Shown: piece by piece, positions 34,951-43,524 of the stretch
Numbering within the stretch: position 1 is the stretch's first letter
Layout: each line of letters opens with the position of its first letter
Assembly (NCBI RefSeq): GCF_020034665.1
Contig: NZ_JAIQDI010000001.1
Location: 2,666,001 to 2,730,000 of the forward strand
Direction: 5' to 3'
Source of the DNA: Niabella beijingensis
Lineage (GTDB): Bacteria > Bacteroidota > Bacteroidia > Chitinophagales > Chitinophagaceae
Length of the DNA: 64,000 bases
Position numbers and translations under genes: made by a program
Notes under the pieces: model-generated
Seen by the model: the letters and a program-made list of their open reading frames with translations, nothing else
What the model was told of the DNA's origin: nothing
Database searches by the model: none

Positions 34951-35405
34951 AAAAGAACGATTTTGAAAACACATTACAGGATTGGCTGGATAAAGGAAGA
35001 CCGGAACCTCCCCCGGAAGGAGGAGGTCCGGAGTACTACAGGGACGTACCTGTTTATGAATCCCTGTTTAAAGCGCTGAATGAAACGGAGCCGCCCATTA
35101 CCGGCCCCTCCTATGCTTTTCCCTTTAATGTGATCAGGAAAATAAGAACGGAAAAAAACTACAGGGTCCGGTTTATATGGAATCTTTTGCTTCCGGCCGC
35201 AGTACTTCTGGCAATAGCTGTAGTTTATATTGCATCAGTTGTTTTTAACAATAGCACAGCCGGGGATGTCCTCCGCTTTCTGGCGCAGCAGAAATGGGCA
35301 ATGGTATTTATTCTTTGCTGTTTTTTTATGGTTCAATACTTTGATGGAACGCTGGTGCGAAAAAGTTCCCGGAACGCCGGGCAGCATACTGTAAAACAGC
35401 GATAA
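34947..35405 (+). CDS. Two-segment membrane protein, putative anti-sigma factor
   Basis: This is a 152-residue protein. The N-terminal 70 residues are cytoplasmic, with a Pro/Gly-rich acidic stretch (PEPPPEGGGPEYY) and a helix (VYESLFKALNE). Two membrane segments follow: LLLPAAVLLAIAVVYIASVV and WAMVFILCCFFMVQYF. There is no zinc-finger motif, but the ATGA overlap with the sigma factor gene and the membrane topology are those of ECF-associated inhibitors in Bacteroidota. The C-terminus is basic. The role as anti-sigma is an inference from position. Confidence 0.7.
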   Translation: MKKNDFENTLQDWLDKGRPEPPPEGGGPEYYRDVPVYESLFKALNETEPPITGPSYAFPFNVIRKIRTEKNYRVRFIWNLLLPAAVLLAIAVVYIASVVFNNSTAGDVLRFLAQQKWAMVFILCCFFMVQYFDGTLVRKSSRNAGQHTVKQR

Positions 35406-35466
35406 GAAAAGTAACCAGTAAACGGAGACCATGATTCCGCATCACCGGCTGAAAGAGGAAAAACAT

Positions 35467-35508
35467 AAAGAGCGCTGTTGCTCCGGTATGGAGATGCAGC
35501 GCTCTTTT
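35467..35508. terminator. Bidirectional hairpin between convergent genes
   Basis: AAAGAGCGCTG and CAGCGCTCTTTT are paired arms of 11 bp around a 19-nt loop. It separates the sigma unit (plus) from the PspC gene (minus). U-tracts are possible on both strands. Confidence 0.7.
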
Positions 35509-35555
35509 CAGGCTATCCAGGCCTTCTTGCTATTCAAATGAATGGCGGGTTGTCT

Positions 35556-37709
35556 TTATTGATTCACTTTTTTCTTCAATTCTTCAATTTCTTTTTCTTT
35601 CTGCTGCAACAGGCGGTTCAATTCTTCTTTGGAACGGTTTACCGGCTTATTGCCGCTGCCTTCGTAGCGGTAAGAGTCCGAGTCCTTTCCTGTTGCAGCG
35701 CCGGTGGATGAGGGATAACGATAGGCACCTGTTGCTGCTGCCGTATCGGCATTGCCTGCCGGTTCCTGCCATCTGTAAGCCGTGTCTGCCCGTCCGGGTA
35801 CACTTTCCAACGATCCGTTTTCACTTTTAAGGATACCGTCTGTTGTCATCGTATATTCCGTATTGGGCGAATAAAAGCGGTAGTTCCTTCTTTCCCGTAC
35901 CCGGCGTATGCCTCCTTTTCCCGATTCCACTTCAATATCGATGGTGTTCAGCTTTTCATTCACAGAAGGGTCCAGCTGTATCTTCTTACCCACCGGAACC
36001 TGCACGATCACCTGCACCCGCTGCAGCCGGTATTTGCTGGTCTTGTCTACAGAAAAACCGCTTGCAAGGTCCAGAACGCTGTCGGTGGAGTATACCGTAT
36101 AGTGAATCCTGTTCAGACGGGCCAGGGCGTCCTCATCGGTATTGCCAAAACTCTGGCGTTCGATGGCAACATGATAAAGTGAATCGGAGCTCTTATCAAA
36201 CTGGATGGAGATATCGGACAATTTCAGGGTATCTTTTGTAAGACTGAAACCGGAAATACGGTCGCCGTCCGTATCGCGCATCCAGGTGAAATCCCCGCTG
36301 AATTCCAGTTCCGGCTGGGAAACGGTAAGGATCAGCTTATCGTTTTTAGGCTGGGTAATAGCAACGGGCGTTTCGCTGGTTTGATTTCTTTTAAAATCCT
36401 TTGAAATGCTGCTTACAAACAACACGAGAAAGATCCAGCCAAAAGCCCAGAGGCCGCCAAACAGCCAGCTCAGGTAATTACCGGGAGTGGTCACATTCAG
36501 GATCATCCGGAACAGCCAGATCACTGCGCCCACAATCGGGGCTCCGATAAACAGCAGTACAGTAGCCCAGGCCAGGAACTGCTGGTTGTCGCTCGTCCAC
36601 AGGAAATTATTGAAGGGAGCAAACACATAGCCGCTGAACAGCAGGGCGATAAGCCCTACAAAGAGGGAAAAGATGATGGTGCCGAAAACGATCAGGAAAA
36701 AGGCCTTGATCACCACAGCAATGCCATGTCCCAGGCCACGGGCTCCCCTGCCGGCGGCGGCACCAAATTCCCGCCCCATATTCTGACCATAAGTTTTGCT
36801 GGTGGTGCCGAAGCGTTCTGCAGACTGCTGCACTTCTTTGCCCCAGCTTTTTAAACGGCTGGAAACGTCTCCCATCGAATTCTGAACATTGTTCTTAATG
36901 GAGTTCAGGTCCACCGGCTGGCCATGCATTTCCATTTTTTCATAAGGGCTGATGGCTTCCGGCAGCACGATCCATAAAATGATATAGGCTGTGAGAAAGG
37001 TACCACTCAGCGACCCGAAGAATACACCGCGGAACGGATCAAAATTATCATGACTGAAAATACCATTGATAATGCTCAGCAGGAAGGGCAATATAAAAAT
37101 GAGCCGGATGGTATTGGCCTCTTTTCCGAAATAAGCCGCAATGCCGCTGGCCACTCCGCCGATCTTTTTATCATCGGGGTTGCGGAACAGCCGTTTTCCT
37201 TTATACCCTTCCAGGTTCCTGGAGGGCAGGAAGATCCACAACAGGATATAGATCAGCAAGCCGGTTCCGAAGCTTCCAAAAGCAATGATGGCAAACAACA
37301 CCCGGACGATGGAAGGATCAATATTGATCCAGTTGGCCACCCCGCTGCACACCCCGCCCAGCACCTTGTTATTGGCATCCCTGTACAGCTTCCGGCTGCC
37401 TGTTGTAAACCGGCTTTGGGCGCTGTCCTGCTCCTGTGCGCCGGCCTCTTCTGCAAAATCTTCCGGGCGTCCCATTGTGGCGATCATTTCATCTACATCA
37501 GCTTCCGTAATATGCGGGGCACCCTTCCGGATCTTTTCAAACATCAGCTCGGAGAAACGGGCTTCAATATCTGAGAGGATCTCCTCCTTGCCCGGTTCTT
37601 TTGAAAAATGAAGACGCAGGCTTTCCAGGTACTGCTGTACCTTTTGAGCCGCGGTATCCTCAATCGCAATACTGCGGCCGCCTAATTGTATGTTGATGAT
37701 CTGTTTCAT
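35556..37709 (-). CDS. PspC-domain membrane protein with duplicated PspC and C-terminal putative adhesin-like part
   Basis: This is a 717-residue protein. The N-terminal 95 residues form a helical domain (IEARFSELMFEKIRKGAPHI, TEADVDEMIATMGRPEDFAE). Two PspC domains follow: KVLGGVCSGVANWINIDPSI and KKIGGVASGIAAYFGKEANT, each with membrane segments such as LFAIIAFGSFGTGLLIYILL. Further membrane segments lie at 340-440. The last 250 residues are beta-rich, with a final coiled coil (LNRLLQQKEKEIEELKKKVN). PspC proteins sense envelope stress; here the gene is 16 bp behind a PadR regulator on the same strand, the usual arrangement in the phylum. Confidence 0.87.
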   Translation of the reverse strand: MKQIINIQLGGRSIAIEDTAAQKVQQYLESLRLHFSKEPGKEEILSDIEARFSELMFEKIRKGAPHITEADVDEMIATMGRPEDFAEEAGAQEQDSAQSRFTTGSRKLYRDANNKVLGGVCSGVANWINIDPSIVRVLFAIIAFGSFGTGLLIYILLWIFLPSRNLEGYKGKRLFRNPDDKKIGGVASGIAAYFGKEANTIRLIFILPFLLSIINGIFSHDNFDPFRGVFFGSLSGTFLTAYIILWIVLPEAISPYEKMEMHGQPVDLNSIKNNVQNSMGDVSSRLKSWGKEVQQSAERFGTTSKTYGQNMGREFGAAAGRGARGLGHGIAVVIKAFFLIVFGTIIFSLFVGLIALLFSGYVFAPFNNFLWTSDNQQFLAWATVLLFIGAPIVGAVIWLFRMILNVTTPGNYLSWLFGGLWAFGWIFLVLFVSSISKDFKRNQTSETPVAITQPKNDKLILTVSQPELEFSGDFTWMRDTDGDRISGFSLTKDTLKLSDISIQFDKSSDSLYHVAIERQSFGNTDEDALARLNRIHYTVYSTDSVLDLASGFSVDKTSKYRLQRVQVIVQVPVGKKIQLDPSVNEKLNTIDIEVESGKGGIRRVRERRNYRFYSPNTEYTMTTDGILKSENGSLESVPGRADTAYRWQEPAGNADTAAATGAYRYPSSTGAATGKDSDSYRYEGSGNKPVNRSKEELNRLLQQKEKEIEELKKKVNQ

Positions 37710-37725
37710 TATCGTTGTTTTGTCG

Positions 37726-38058
37726 TTATAGGGTTCTTGTACTTAAGGTATTTACTGCATTTGATAATTCGTTCCAGGTCTGCTCCAGCTCCTTGTAAAA
37801 GCCTTCCCCTTTTGGCGTAAGGGAAAAGTATTTGCGCGGCGGACCGCTGTTGCTTTCTTCCCAGCGGTAAGTAAGCATCTCAGCATTTTTTAAACGGGTA
37901 AGCAGTGGATATAAGGTTCCCTCCAGTATCTGCAAACCGGCACCGCGCATCTCCTCAATAATATCGCTTGGGTAAGCCTCGCCTCTTTTGATAACAGAAA
38001 GAATGCAGAATTCCAGGATCCCCTTCCGCATCTGACTCTGTGTATTATCAATATTCAT
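37726..38058 (-). CDS. PadR-family transcriptional regulator
   Basis: This is a 110-residue protein with the PadR winged helix: QMRKGILEFCILSVIKRGEA, then YPSDIIEEMRGAGLQILEGT, LYPLLTRLKNAEMLTYRWEE, and SGPPRKYFSLTPKGEGFYKE. The C-terminal helix is short, as in PadR subfamily 2. The frame is open to 38112, but the ATG at 38058 follows the promoter at the correct distance. The PspC gene lies 16 bp downstream and is almost surely its target; the operator is described separately. Confidence 0.9.
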   Translation of the reverse strand: MNIDNTQSQMRKGILEFCILSVIKRGEAYPSDIIEEMRGAGLQILEGTLYPLLTRLKNAEMLTYRWEESNSGPPRKYFSLTPKGEGFYKELEQTWNELSNAVNTLSTRTL

Positions 38059-38075
38059 TTTTCTCAATTGTTTCA

Positions 38076-38117
38076 CAAAGATATTGGTCAGATTTAGTAT
38101 TTGGCAATACATAGTAC
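38076..38117 (-). promoter_or_regulatory. PadR-PspC promoter with overlapping palindromic operator
   Basis: On the minus strand TATCTTTG (38083-38076) fits the TAnnTTTG -7 element, and a TTG 21 bp upstream serves as -33. TAGTATT-TGGC-AATACATA (plus coordinates 38095-38113) is an imperfect palindrome that overlaps the -33 region, so PadR binding there would block the promoter. Confidence 0.6.
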
Positions 38118-38307
38118 CTTGTTTGGGGATTTTTGCCGGTAAAAGGAAATAAAATGTCGGTGAATAGCGTTAGTTTCGTTGCTGTTGATGGTAATACGGG
38201 GAAAACTGCAGTAATCAAAAGCATGGCACAGCCGCTTTTCTTTATTGGTAGTTCGTTTTTCACTAGTTGCCATTCTCTTTTTTATCTTTTACTTTTCACT
38301 ATCGACT

Positions 38308-39276
38308 ATGAAGGTATTCATCACTAAACAAATTCCACAGGCCGGTCTGGACCTTTTACAAGAGGCCGGTATTTCTTATACCATTGCTGCAACAACACTG
38401 TCGCAGCAGGAGCTGATCGCCCAGGTAAAGCAATATGATGCTCTGCTGAGTGCGGGTTTTGTAAAAGCAGATGCGGCTTTCCTGGAAGCCTGCCGCCACT
38501 TAAAGGTGGTATCGCTGTTTTCTGTGGGATATGATACTGTTGATATTGCCGCGGCCACCCGCTTGGGTATTCCTGTCGGAAATACACCCGGAGTGTTAAG
38601 TCGCGCCACGGCAGACACTGCTTTTCTGCTGATGCTGGCGGTATCACGGAAGGCTTTTTATAATTATCATAAAATACTGGACGGCAAATGGAAGGAGTTT
38701 GAACCGGTGGCCGACCTGGGAACAGAATTATATGGAAAAACGCTTGGTGTTTTCGGACTGGGAAAGATCGGGTTTGAGATGGCTAAAAAATGCCGGGCTG
38801 CTTTTGACATGAATATCATCTATCACAACCGCAGTCATAACGAAACGGCTGAGGCAGAGCTGAAGGCCCGTTATGTCTCTATGGAAGAATTACTGGCCCA
38901 GAGCGATGTGCTTTCGGTACACGCCAATTTTTCCCCGGAAACAAAAGAGCTGTTCAATAAAGAGGCGTTCAGCCAGATGAAACCCGGGTCGATCTTTATC
39001 AATACAGCCAGGGGAGGACTGCATAATGAAGCAGCACTAAAGGAGGCCCTTGAGAACAAGATCATATGGGGGGCCGGACTGGATGTGACCAACCCGGAGC
39101 CGATGGCACCGGATAACCCGCTGCTCCGGATGCCTAATGTTTGTGTGCTGCCGCATATCGGCTCTGCCACAAAAGAAACACGGGATGCTATGGCAATAAT
39201 GGCGGCAAAGAATGTGATCGCCGGACTAGAAGGCGAGCGGCTGCCAACGATAGTAAATGCCGATGTGTATCAGTAG
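38308..39276 (+). CDS. D-isomer-specific 2-hydroxyacid dehydrogenase
   Basis: This is a 322-residue protein. The substrate domain opens with KVFITKQIPQAGLDLLQEAG. The NAD(P) motif GVFGLGKIGFEMAKKC is near residue 150. The catalytic Arg is in FINTARGGLHNEAAL, the Glu in VTNPEPM and the His in VLPHIGSATKETRDAM, as in glyoxylate/hydroxypyruvate reductases. In the ARGG segment the usual acidic residue after the glycines is His-Asn here, a minor departure. The frame is open upstream to 38245; the ATG at 38308 matches the family start. Substrate specificity between glyoxylate, hydroxypyruvate and others cannot be told. Confidence 0.9.
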   Translation: MKVFITKQIPQAGLDLLQEAGISYTIAATTLSQQELIAQVKQYDALLSAGFVKADAAFLEACRHLKVVSLFSVGYDTVDIAAATRLGIPVGNTPGVLSRATADTAFLLMLAVSRKAFYNYHKILDGKWKEFEPVADLGTELYGKTLGVFGLGKIGFEMAKKCRAAFDMNIIYHNRSHNETAEAELKARYVSMEELLAQSDVLSVHANFSPETKELFNKEAFSQMKPGSIFINTARGGLHNEAALKEALENKIIWGAGLDVTNPEPMAPDNPLLRMPNVCVLPHIGSATKETRDAMAIMAAKNVIAGLEGERLPTIVNADVYQ

Positions 39277-39295
39277 CCGCTTTAAGGAGCGATAC

Positions 39296-40259
39296 CATTT
39301 TTTAAACCATTAAGGAGTTAAGAGTCGTTAAGCCATGACGCCCGGCAGGTCTTAATAACCTTAATTCCTGAATGGTTCAAACCTCCGGAATACATTTTAC
39401 CAAAACCAATTTTTATTAGACCCCGCACCATGTTTATTTAAATGCGCTGTGGTTTTCTGGTATTTCTGTTAATAAAATTCATTTTTTTTGATAACTATCT
39501 AAAGCAGGCAGCCTGTAAGCCATTGTGTGGCAGCACCACTTTTGAAACCATTAAGAGTTAAGAGCCGTTAAGCCGTGGCGCCCGGCAATTCTTAATAACC
39601 TTAATTTCTGAATGGTTTAAACCTCCGGAATACATTTTACCAAAACCAATTTTTATCAGGCCCCGCATCGTGTTTATTTAAATGCGCTGTGGTTTTCTGG
39701 TATTTCCGTTAATAAAATTCATTTTTTTTAATAACCATCTAAAGCAGACAGGGTATAAACCATTGTGTGGTAGCACCGCTTTTTAAACCATTAAGAGTTA
39801 AGAGTCGTTAAGTCATGACGCCCGGCAGGTCTTAATAACCTTAATTCCTGAATGGTTCAGCCCCCCGGAATACATTTTACCAAAACCAATTTTTATTAGG
39901 CCCCGCATCGTGTTTATTTAAATGCGCTGTGGTTTTCTGGTATTTCTGTTAATAAAATTCATTTTTTTTGATAACCATCTAATGCAGACAGGATATAAAC
40001 CGTTGTGTGGCAGCACCACTTTTTAAACCATTAAGGAGTTAAGAGTCGTTAATCCGTGGCGCTCGGCAATTCTTACTAACCTTAATTTCTGAATGGTTCA
40101 AACCTCCGGAATACATTTTACCAAAACCAATTTTTATTAGGCCCCGCATCATGTTTATTTAAATGCGCCGTGGTTTTCTGGTATTTCTGTTAATAAAATT
40201 CATTTTTTTTTAATAACTATCTAAAGCAGGCAGCCTGTAAGCCATTGTGTGGCAGCACT
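39296..40259. repeat. Four tandem 240-bp non-coding repeats
   Basis: Units start at about 39304, 39545, 39785 and 40025 (period 241, 240, 240). Copies differ at scattered positions. Each unit opens with an inverted repeat, AACCATTAAGGAGTTAAG paired with CTTAATTCCTGAATGGTT about 50 bp later (16 of 18 match in the first copy), then holds a fixed stretch with TACATTTTACCAAAACCAAT and ends in CCATTGTGTGGCAGCAC. No frame is open through a unit. The array fills the gap between the hydroxyacid dehydrogenase and the S46 peptidase. Confidence 0.9.
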
Positions 40260-40285
40260 ACATAAAAACTTGCGAACATTTGTTG

Positions 40286-40293
40286 TATGTTTG
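40286..40293 (+). promoter_or_regulatory. Candidate -7 element of the S46 peptidase gene
   Basis: TATGTTTG fits TAnnTTTG and lies 55 bp before the start codon, immediately after the tandem-repeat array. The -33 element is not clear. Confidence 0.45.
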
Positions 40294-40348
40294 GGCGCTT
40301 GTTTGAAGACAACAATTTCTATTTTCTTACTAAAAAAATAATGATCGA

Positions 40349-42511
40349 ATGAAGAGACGTTTTCTGTTGCTGCTGGTATTGGTGACCGCAGTATTCCGTT
40401 CCTATGCAGATGAGGGGATGTGGCTGCCGCAGTTGCTGGGCCAGCAGGTGTACAACGATATGGTGAAAAAAGGGCTGAAGCTGAGCAAGGAACAGCTGTA
40501 CAGCATTAATAAGAACTCGCTGAAAGATGCCATTATTATTTTCGGTGGCGGATGTACCGGAGAGATCGTAAGTCCGGAAGGATTGATCTTTACCAACCAC
40601 CATTGTGGCTACGAAGCGATCGCCGGTGCCAGTACGGTGGATCATAACTTCCTGCGGGATGGTTTTTATGCCCGTAATAAAGGCGAAGAAATCAAAACCA
40701 GCCTCAGTGTGCAGTTTTTATTAAGGATCGAAGATGTGACCAAAGAAGTAACGGCAGCCCTGGGCACACTGAGTGGTAAAGAACGGGCCGCGAAACAGGC
40801 GGAAGTGCTGGCTGCAATCAACGGGCGGATGAGCGATCCGGCCAATAGTATCGAAACCCGTGTAAGCCCTTTGTTCAAAGGCAATCAGTTCCTGGCCTTT
40901 GTGTATGAGCGCTTCAGCGATATCCGCCTGGTAGGCGCACCTCCGGAAGCGGTTGGAAAATTCGGGGGTGATACCGATAACTGGGAGTGGCCGCGTCATA
41001 CCGGCGATTTCTCCATCTTCCGCGTTTATGCCAATAAGCAAAACAAGCCGGCCGCCTATGACCCTGCCAATGTGCCGCTGAAACCAAAATGGTTCCTGCC
41101 TGTTTCCCTGAAAGGTGTGAAGGAAGGTGATTTTGCCATGATCTGGGGTTATCCCGGTGGAACCAACCGCTATGAATCCTCCTATGGCATCAAACTGGCA
41201 ACAGAGGTGAACAATCCCACCCTGGTGGCATTGAGGGATGTACGGTTAAAATATATGTTTGAGCAAATGAAAAAAGATCCGGCGATCAAATTAAAGCTCG
41301 CCTCCAGTTATGCCGGTATTGCCAACTACTGGAAATTCTTTGACGGAGAGACCAAACAGTTGCTGAAATATGATGTGTATGGCCAGAAGAAGACCGCCGA
41401 AGATAAATTCAATGCCTGGGCAAAAGGCAAACCGGAATATGAGAACATCTTTTCAGACTGGGCAAAGGCCTATGAGGACTGGAAACCCTTTGCCAAAGCC
41501 AGGGTATACCTGAACGAAGGCATCCTGGGCTCCCCGCTTATCGGCTTTGCCGCTTCGCTTACCCCCCTGCGGAATGCATTGGTGACCGGCGCCACTAAAG
41601 AAGAAGTGGCAAAAATTGCTGCCGGGATTTCGGAAGAGCGGGACGAATTCCTGAAAGAGGAGGACACCCCCTCCGATCAGAACATCCTGGCCACCGTTAC
41701 ACAGTTGTTCTATGAGAATGTGGACAAAAGCCAGCAGCCGGAGGCATTTTACAACGAGCTTCAATCGAAATACGGCAGCCTGTCGGAAGCGGCCACCTAT
41801 AAAAAATATGCGGCAGATGTGTTTGCCAATTCCCTGGTGTTCAATGACGCCAAATGGAAGTCCTTTATCGAAAACCCGGATACAACGGTGCTGGGGGCCG
41901 ATCCGGCATTTGCACAGGCCAGTGCGTTTATCCGCAGTTATCAAAATGGTGTAGGACCAAAATACCAGGAGTTTACGGCAAAAAACAATGATTATGGCCG
42001 GTTATACCTGAAAGGAGTAATGGCCATGGATCCCGCAAAGGCAAAAATGATGTATCCCGATGCTACCTTTACTATGCGCGTGAGCTACGGGCAGGTAAAA
42101 GCCTATAAACCCAGGGATGCGGTATCCTATGATTATGTAACCACATCAAAAGGGATCCTGGAAAAATACAAACCGGGCGATTACGAGTATGATCTGCCGG
42201 CTAAACAAATCGAATTATTAAAGAAAAAGGATTTTGGCCAGTATGCCGACCCCGTACGTAAGGACCTGGTGATCGGCTTTATCACCTCCAATGATATAAC
42301 CGGCGGAAACTCCGGCTCACCGGTGATCAATGGTAACGGAGAGCTGCTGGGACTGGCATTTGACGGCAACTATGAGGCCCTGAGCCACAAGCTGGCCTTT
42401 GATAAGGACCTGAACCGGACCATAAATGTGGATATCCGCTATGTATTGTGGTGTATCGACAAACTGGGCGGTGCCACTAATATCATCAATGAACTGAAAC
42501 TGGTTAAATAG
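40349..42511 (+). CDS. S46-family dipeptidyl-peptidase, DPP7-like
   Basis: This is a 720-residue exported peptidase. The signal peptide is MKRRFLLLLVLVTAVFRSYA, followed by DEGMWLPQLLGQQVYNDM, the classic mature start. The chymotrypsin-like triad is in TNHHCGYEAI (His), FGGDTDNWEWPRHTGDF (Asp) and ITGGNSGSPVING (Ser). The residue 18 positions after the catalytic Ser is Gly (LAFDGNYE). In the characterised enzymes Gly there marks DPP7, which prefers hydrophobic residues, while Arg marks the Asp/Glu-specific DPP11. It releases dipeptides in the periplasm for amino-acid supply. A clean terminator follows. Confidence 0.93.
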   Translation: MKRRFLLLLVLVTAVFRSYADEGMWLPQLLGQQVYNDMVKKGLKLSKEQLYSINKNSLKDAIIIFGGGCTGEIVSPEGLIFTNHHCGYEAIAGASTVDHNFLRDGFYARNKGEEIKTSLSVQFLLRIEDVTKEVTAALGTLSGKERAAKQAEVLAAINGRMSDPANSIETRVSPLFKGNQFLAFVYERFSDIRLVGAPPEAVGKFGGDTDNWEWPRHTGDFSIFRVYANKQNKPAAYDPANVPLKPKWFLPVSLKGVKEGDFAMIWGYPGGTNRYESSYGIKLATEVNNPTLVALRDVRLKYMFEQMKKDPAIKLKLASSYAGIANYWKFFDGETKQLLKYDVYGQKKTAEDKFNAWAKGKPEYENIFSDWAKAYEDWKPFAKARVYLNEGILGSPLIGFAASLTPLRNALVTGATKEEVAKIAAGISEERDEFLKEEDTPSDQNILATVTQLFYENVDKSQQPEAFYNELQSKYGSLSEAATYKKYAADVFANSLVFNDAKWKSFIENPDTTVLGADPAFAQASAFIRSYQNGVGPKYQEFTAKNNDYGRLYLKGVMAMDPAKAKMMYPDATFTMRVSYGQVKAYKPRDAVSYDYVTTSKGILEKYKPGDYEYDLPAKQIELLKKKDFGQYADPVRKDLVIGFITSNDITGGNSGSPVINGNGELLGLAFDGNYEALSHKLAFDKDLNRTINVDIRYVLWCIDKLGGATNIINELKLVK

Positions 42512-42543
42512 ACGAATAAGGTTTTAAAGTCTTATTGGTCTGA

Positions 42544-42572
42544 ATATGGCCCCGGTTCAACCGGGGCCATAT
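42544..42572 (+). terminator. Terminator after the S46 peptidase gene
   Basis: ATATGGCCCCGG and CCGGGGCCATAT are perfect 12-bp arms around TTCAA, followed by CTCTTTT. Confidence 0.8.
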
Positions 42573-42782
42573 CTCTTTTGGAGTAAACATACAACCGGAA
42601 CCCTGTCTTGGAAAGTACCTGTCCTTTTGAAACTTTCACATTGTTTTAAAGGCGCGCTTTCAAAATCTGCTTTATTATTTGCCCGGAACATCTTAAATTA
42701 GCTGTACAACCTGTTTGAAAAAACAAGACTGATTAAAAGCTAAAGAATACCAAAGCCGGTTTAGGGCTCAATAACTGTAAAA

Positions 42783-43439
42783 ATGAAAGCAATAATTCTC
42801 TTTCTGCCCGCATTGTTCATTTCCCTGAACCTGTTTGCAACAGCACAATATCCCGATAAGATCCTCTATAAGGAAAAAGAATATGCGCTGCACAGCAACC
42901 CGCTGGAAGACTATTTCAGCAAGCATCCGGATAAAAGGCCCCAAGGCGGGATCATATCAACGGCTCTTTGGCGGGGCTATGTTGCAACATTTGAGGTGGT
43001 CGACAACCAGCTTTTCCTGAAGGATATAGAAATAGAGTTATCCGATACCACAAATAAGCAACGATTTGCTACAAAATGGAAAAGTGTTTTGAATGAGGTT
43101 TTTCCCGGCCAGTCAAAAATAAAAATAACGTGGCTGACAGGTCTGCTGGTGATACCCCATGGCAAACTGATGAATTATGTTCACATGGGCTATGGCTCCA
43201 CGTATGAAAAATACATCCTTTTGGAGATGAACCAGGGTGATCTGAAGAAAGAAAAGAACTTTGATCATAAGGAGTATGAAAAATTCCGGCAACGGCAGTT
43301 TAATGCATTCCGGCAAACGGAAGAATACAAAAAGCTGAAAGAACAGATGAAAAAAGAAAAGAAATATACCGATGAATTTATTGACGGTTTTCTGAGAGAT
43401 TTTATTGTTAACTATACTTCAAAGATCCTGGCGGACTAA
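42783..43439 (+). CDS. Secreted protein of unknown function
   Basis: This is a 218-residue protein. The signal peptide is KAIILFLPALFISLNLFATA. The mature part begins QYPDKILYKEKEYALHSNPL and has a beta-rich first half (FEVVDNQLFLKDIEIEL, LLVIPHGKLMNYVHMGYGS) and a charged helical second half (KLKEQMKKEKKYTDEFIDGF). I do not recognise a family, although small exported proteins with this YPDKILY.gkeY opening are frequent in the phylum. It stands alone between the S46 peptidase and the epimerase genes, with its own upstream region of 210 bp. Confidence 0.75.
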   Translation: MKAIILFLPALFISLNLFATAQYPDKILYKEKEYALHSNPLEDYFSKHPDKRPQGGIISTALWRGYVATFEVVDNQLFLKDIEIELSDTTNKQRFATKWKSVLNEVFPGQSKIKITWLTGLLVIPHGKLMNYVHMGYGSTYEKYILLEMNQGDLKKEKNFDHKEYEKFRQRQFNAFRQTEEYKKLKEQMKKEKKYTDEFIDGFLRDFIVNYTSKILAD

Positions 43440-43524
43440 TTGTTGGAGAACCTGGAATATAACACCAGCGGGTATCTCGGGGGAACTGTTTTTTTATAAG
43501 CACTAACAATTGTATTTTTAGGAA

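Noticed and set aside
39296..40259. CRISPR array
   Set aside because: The repeats are 240 bp long and abut directly, with no unique spacers and no cas genes in the window.
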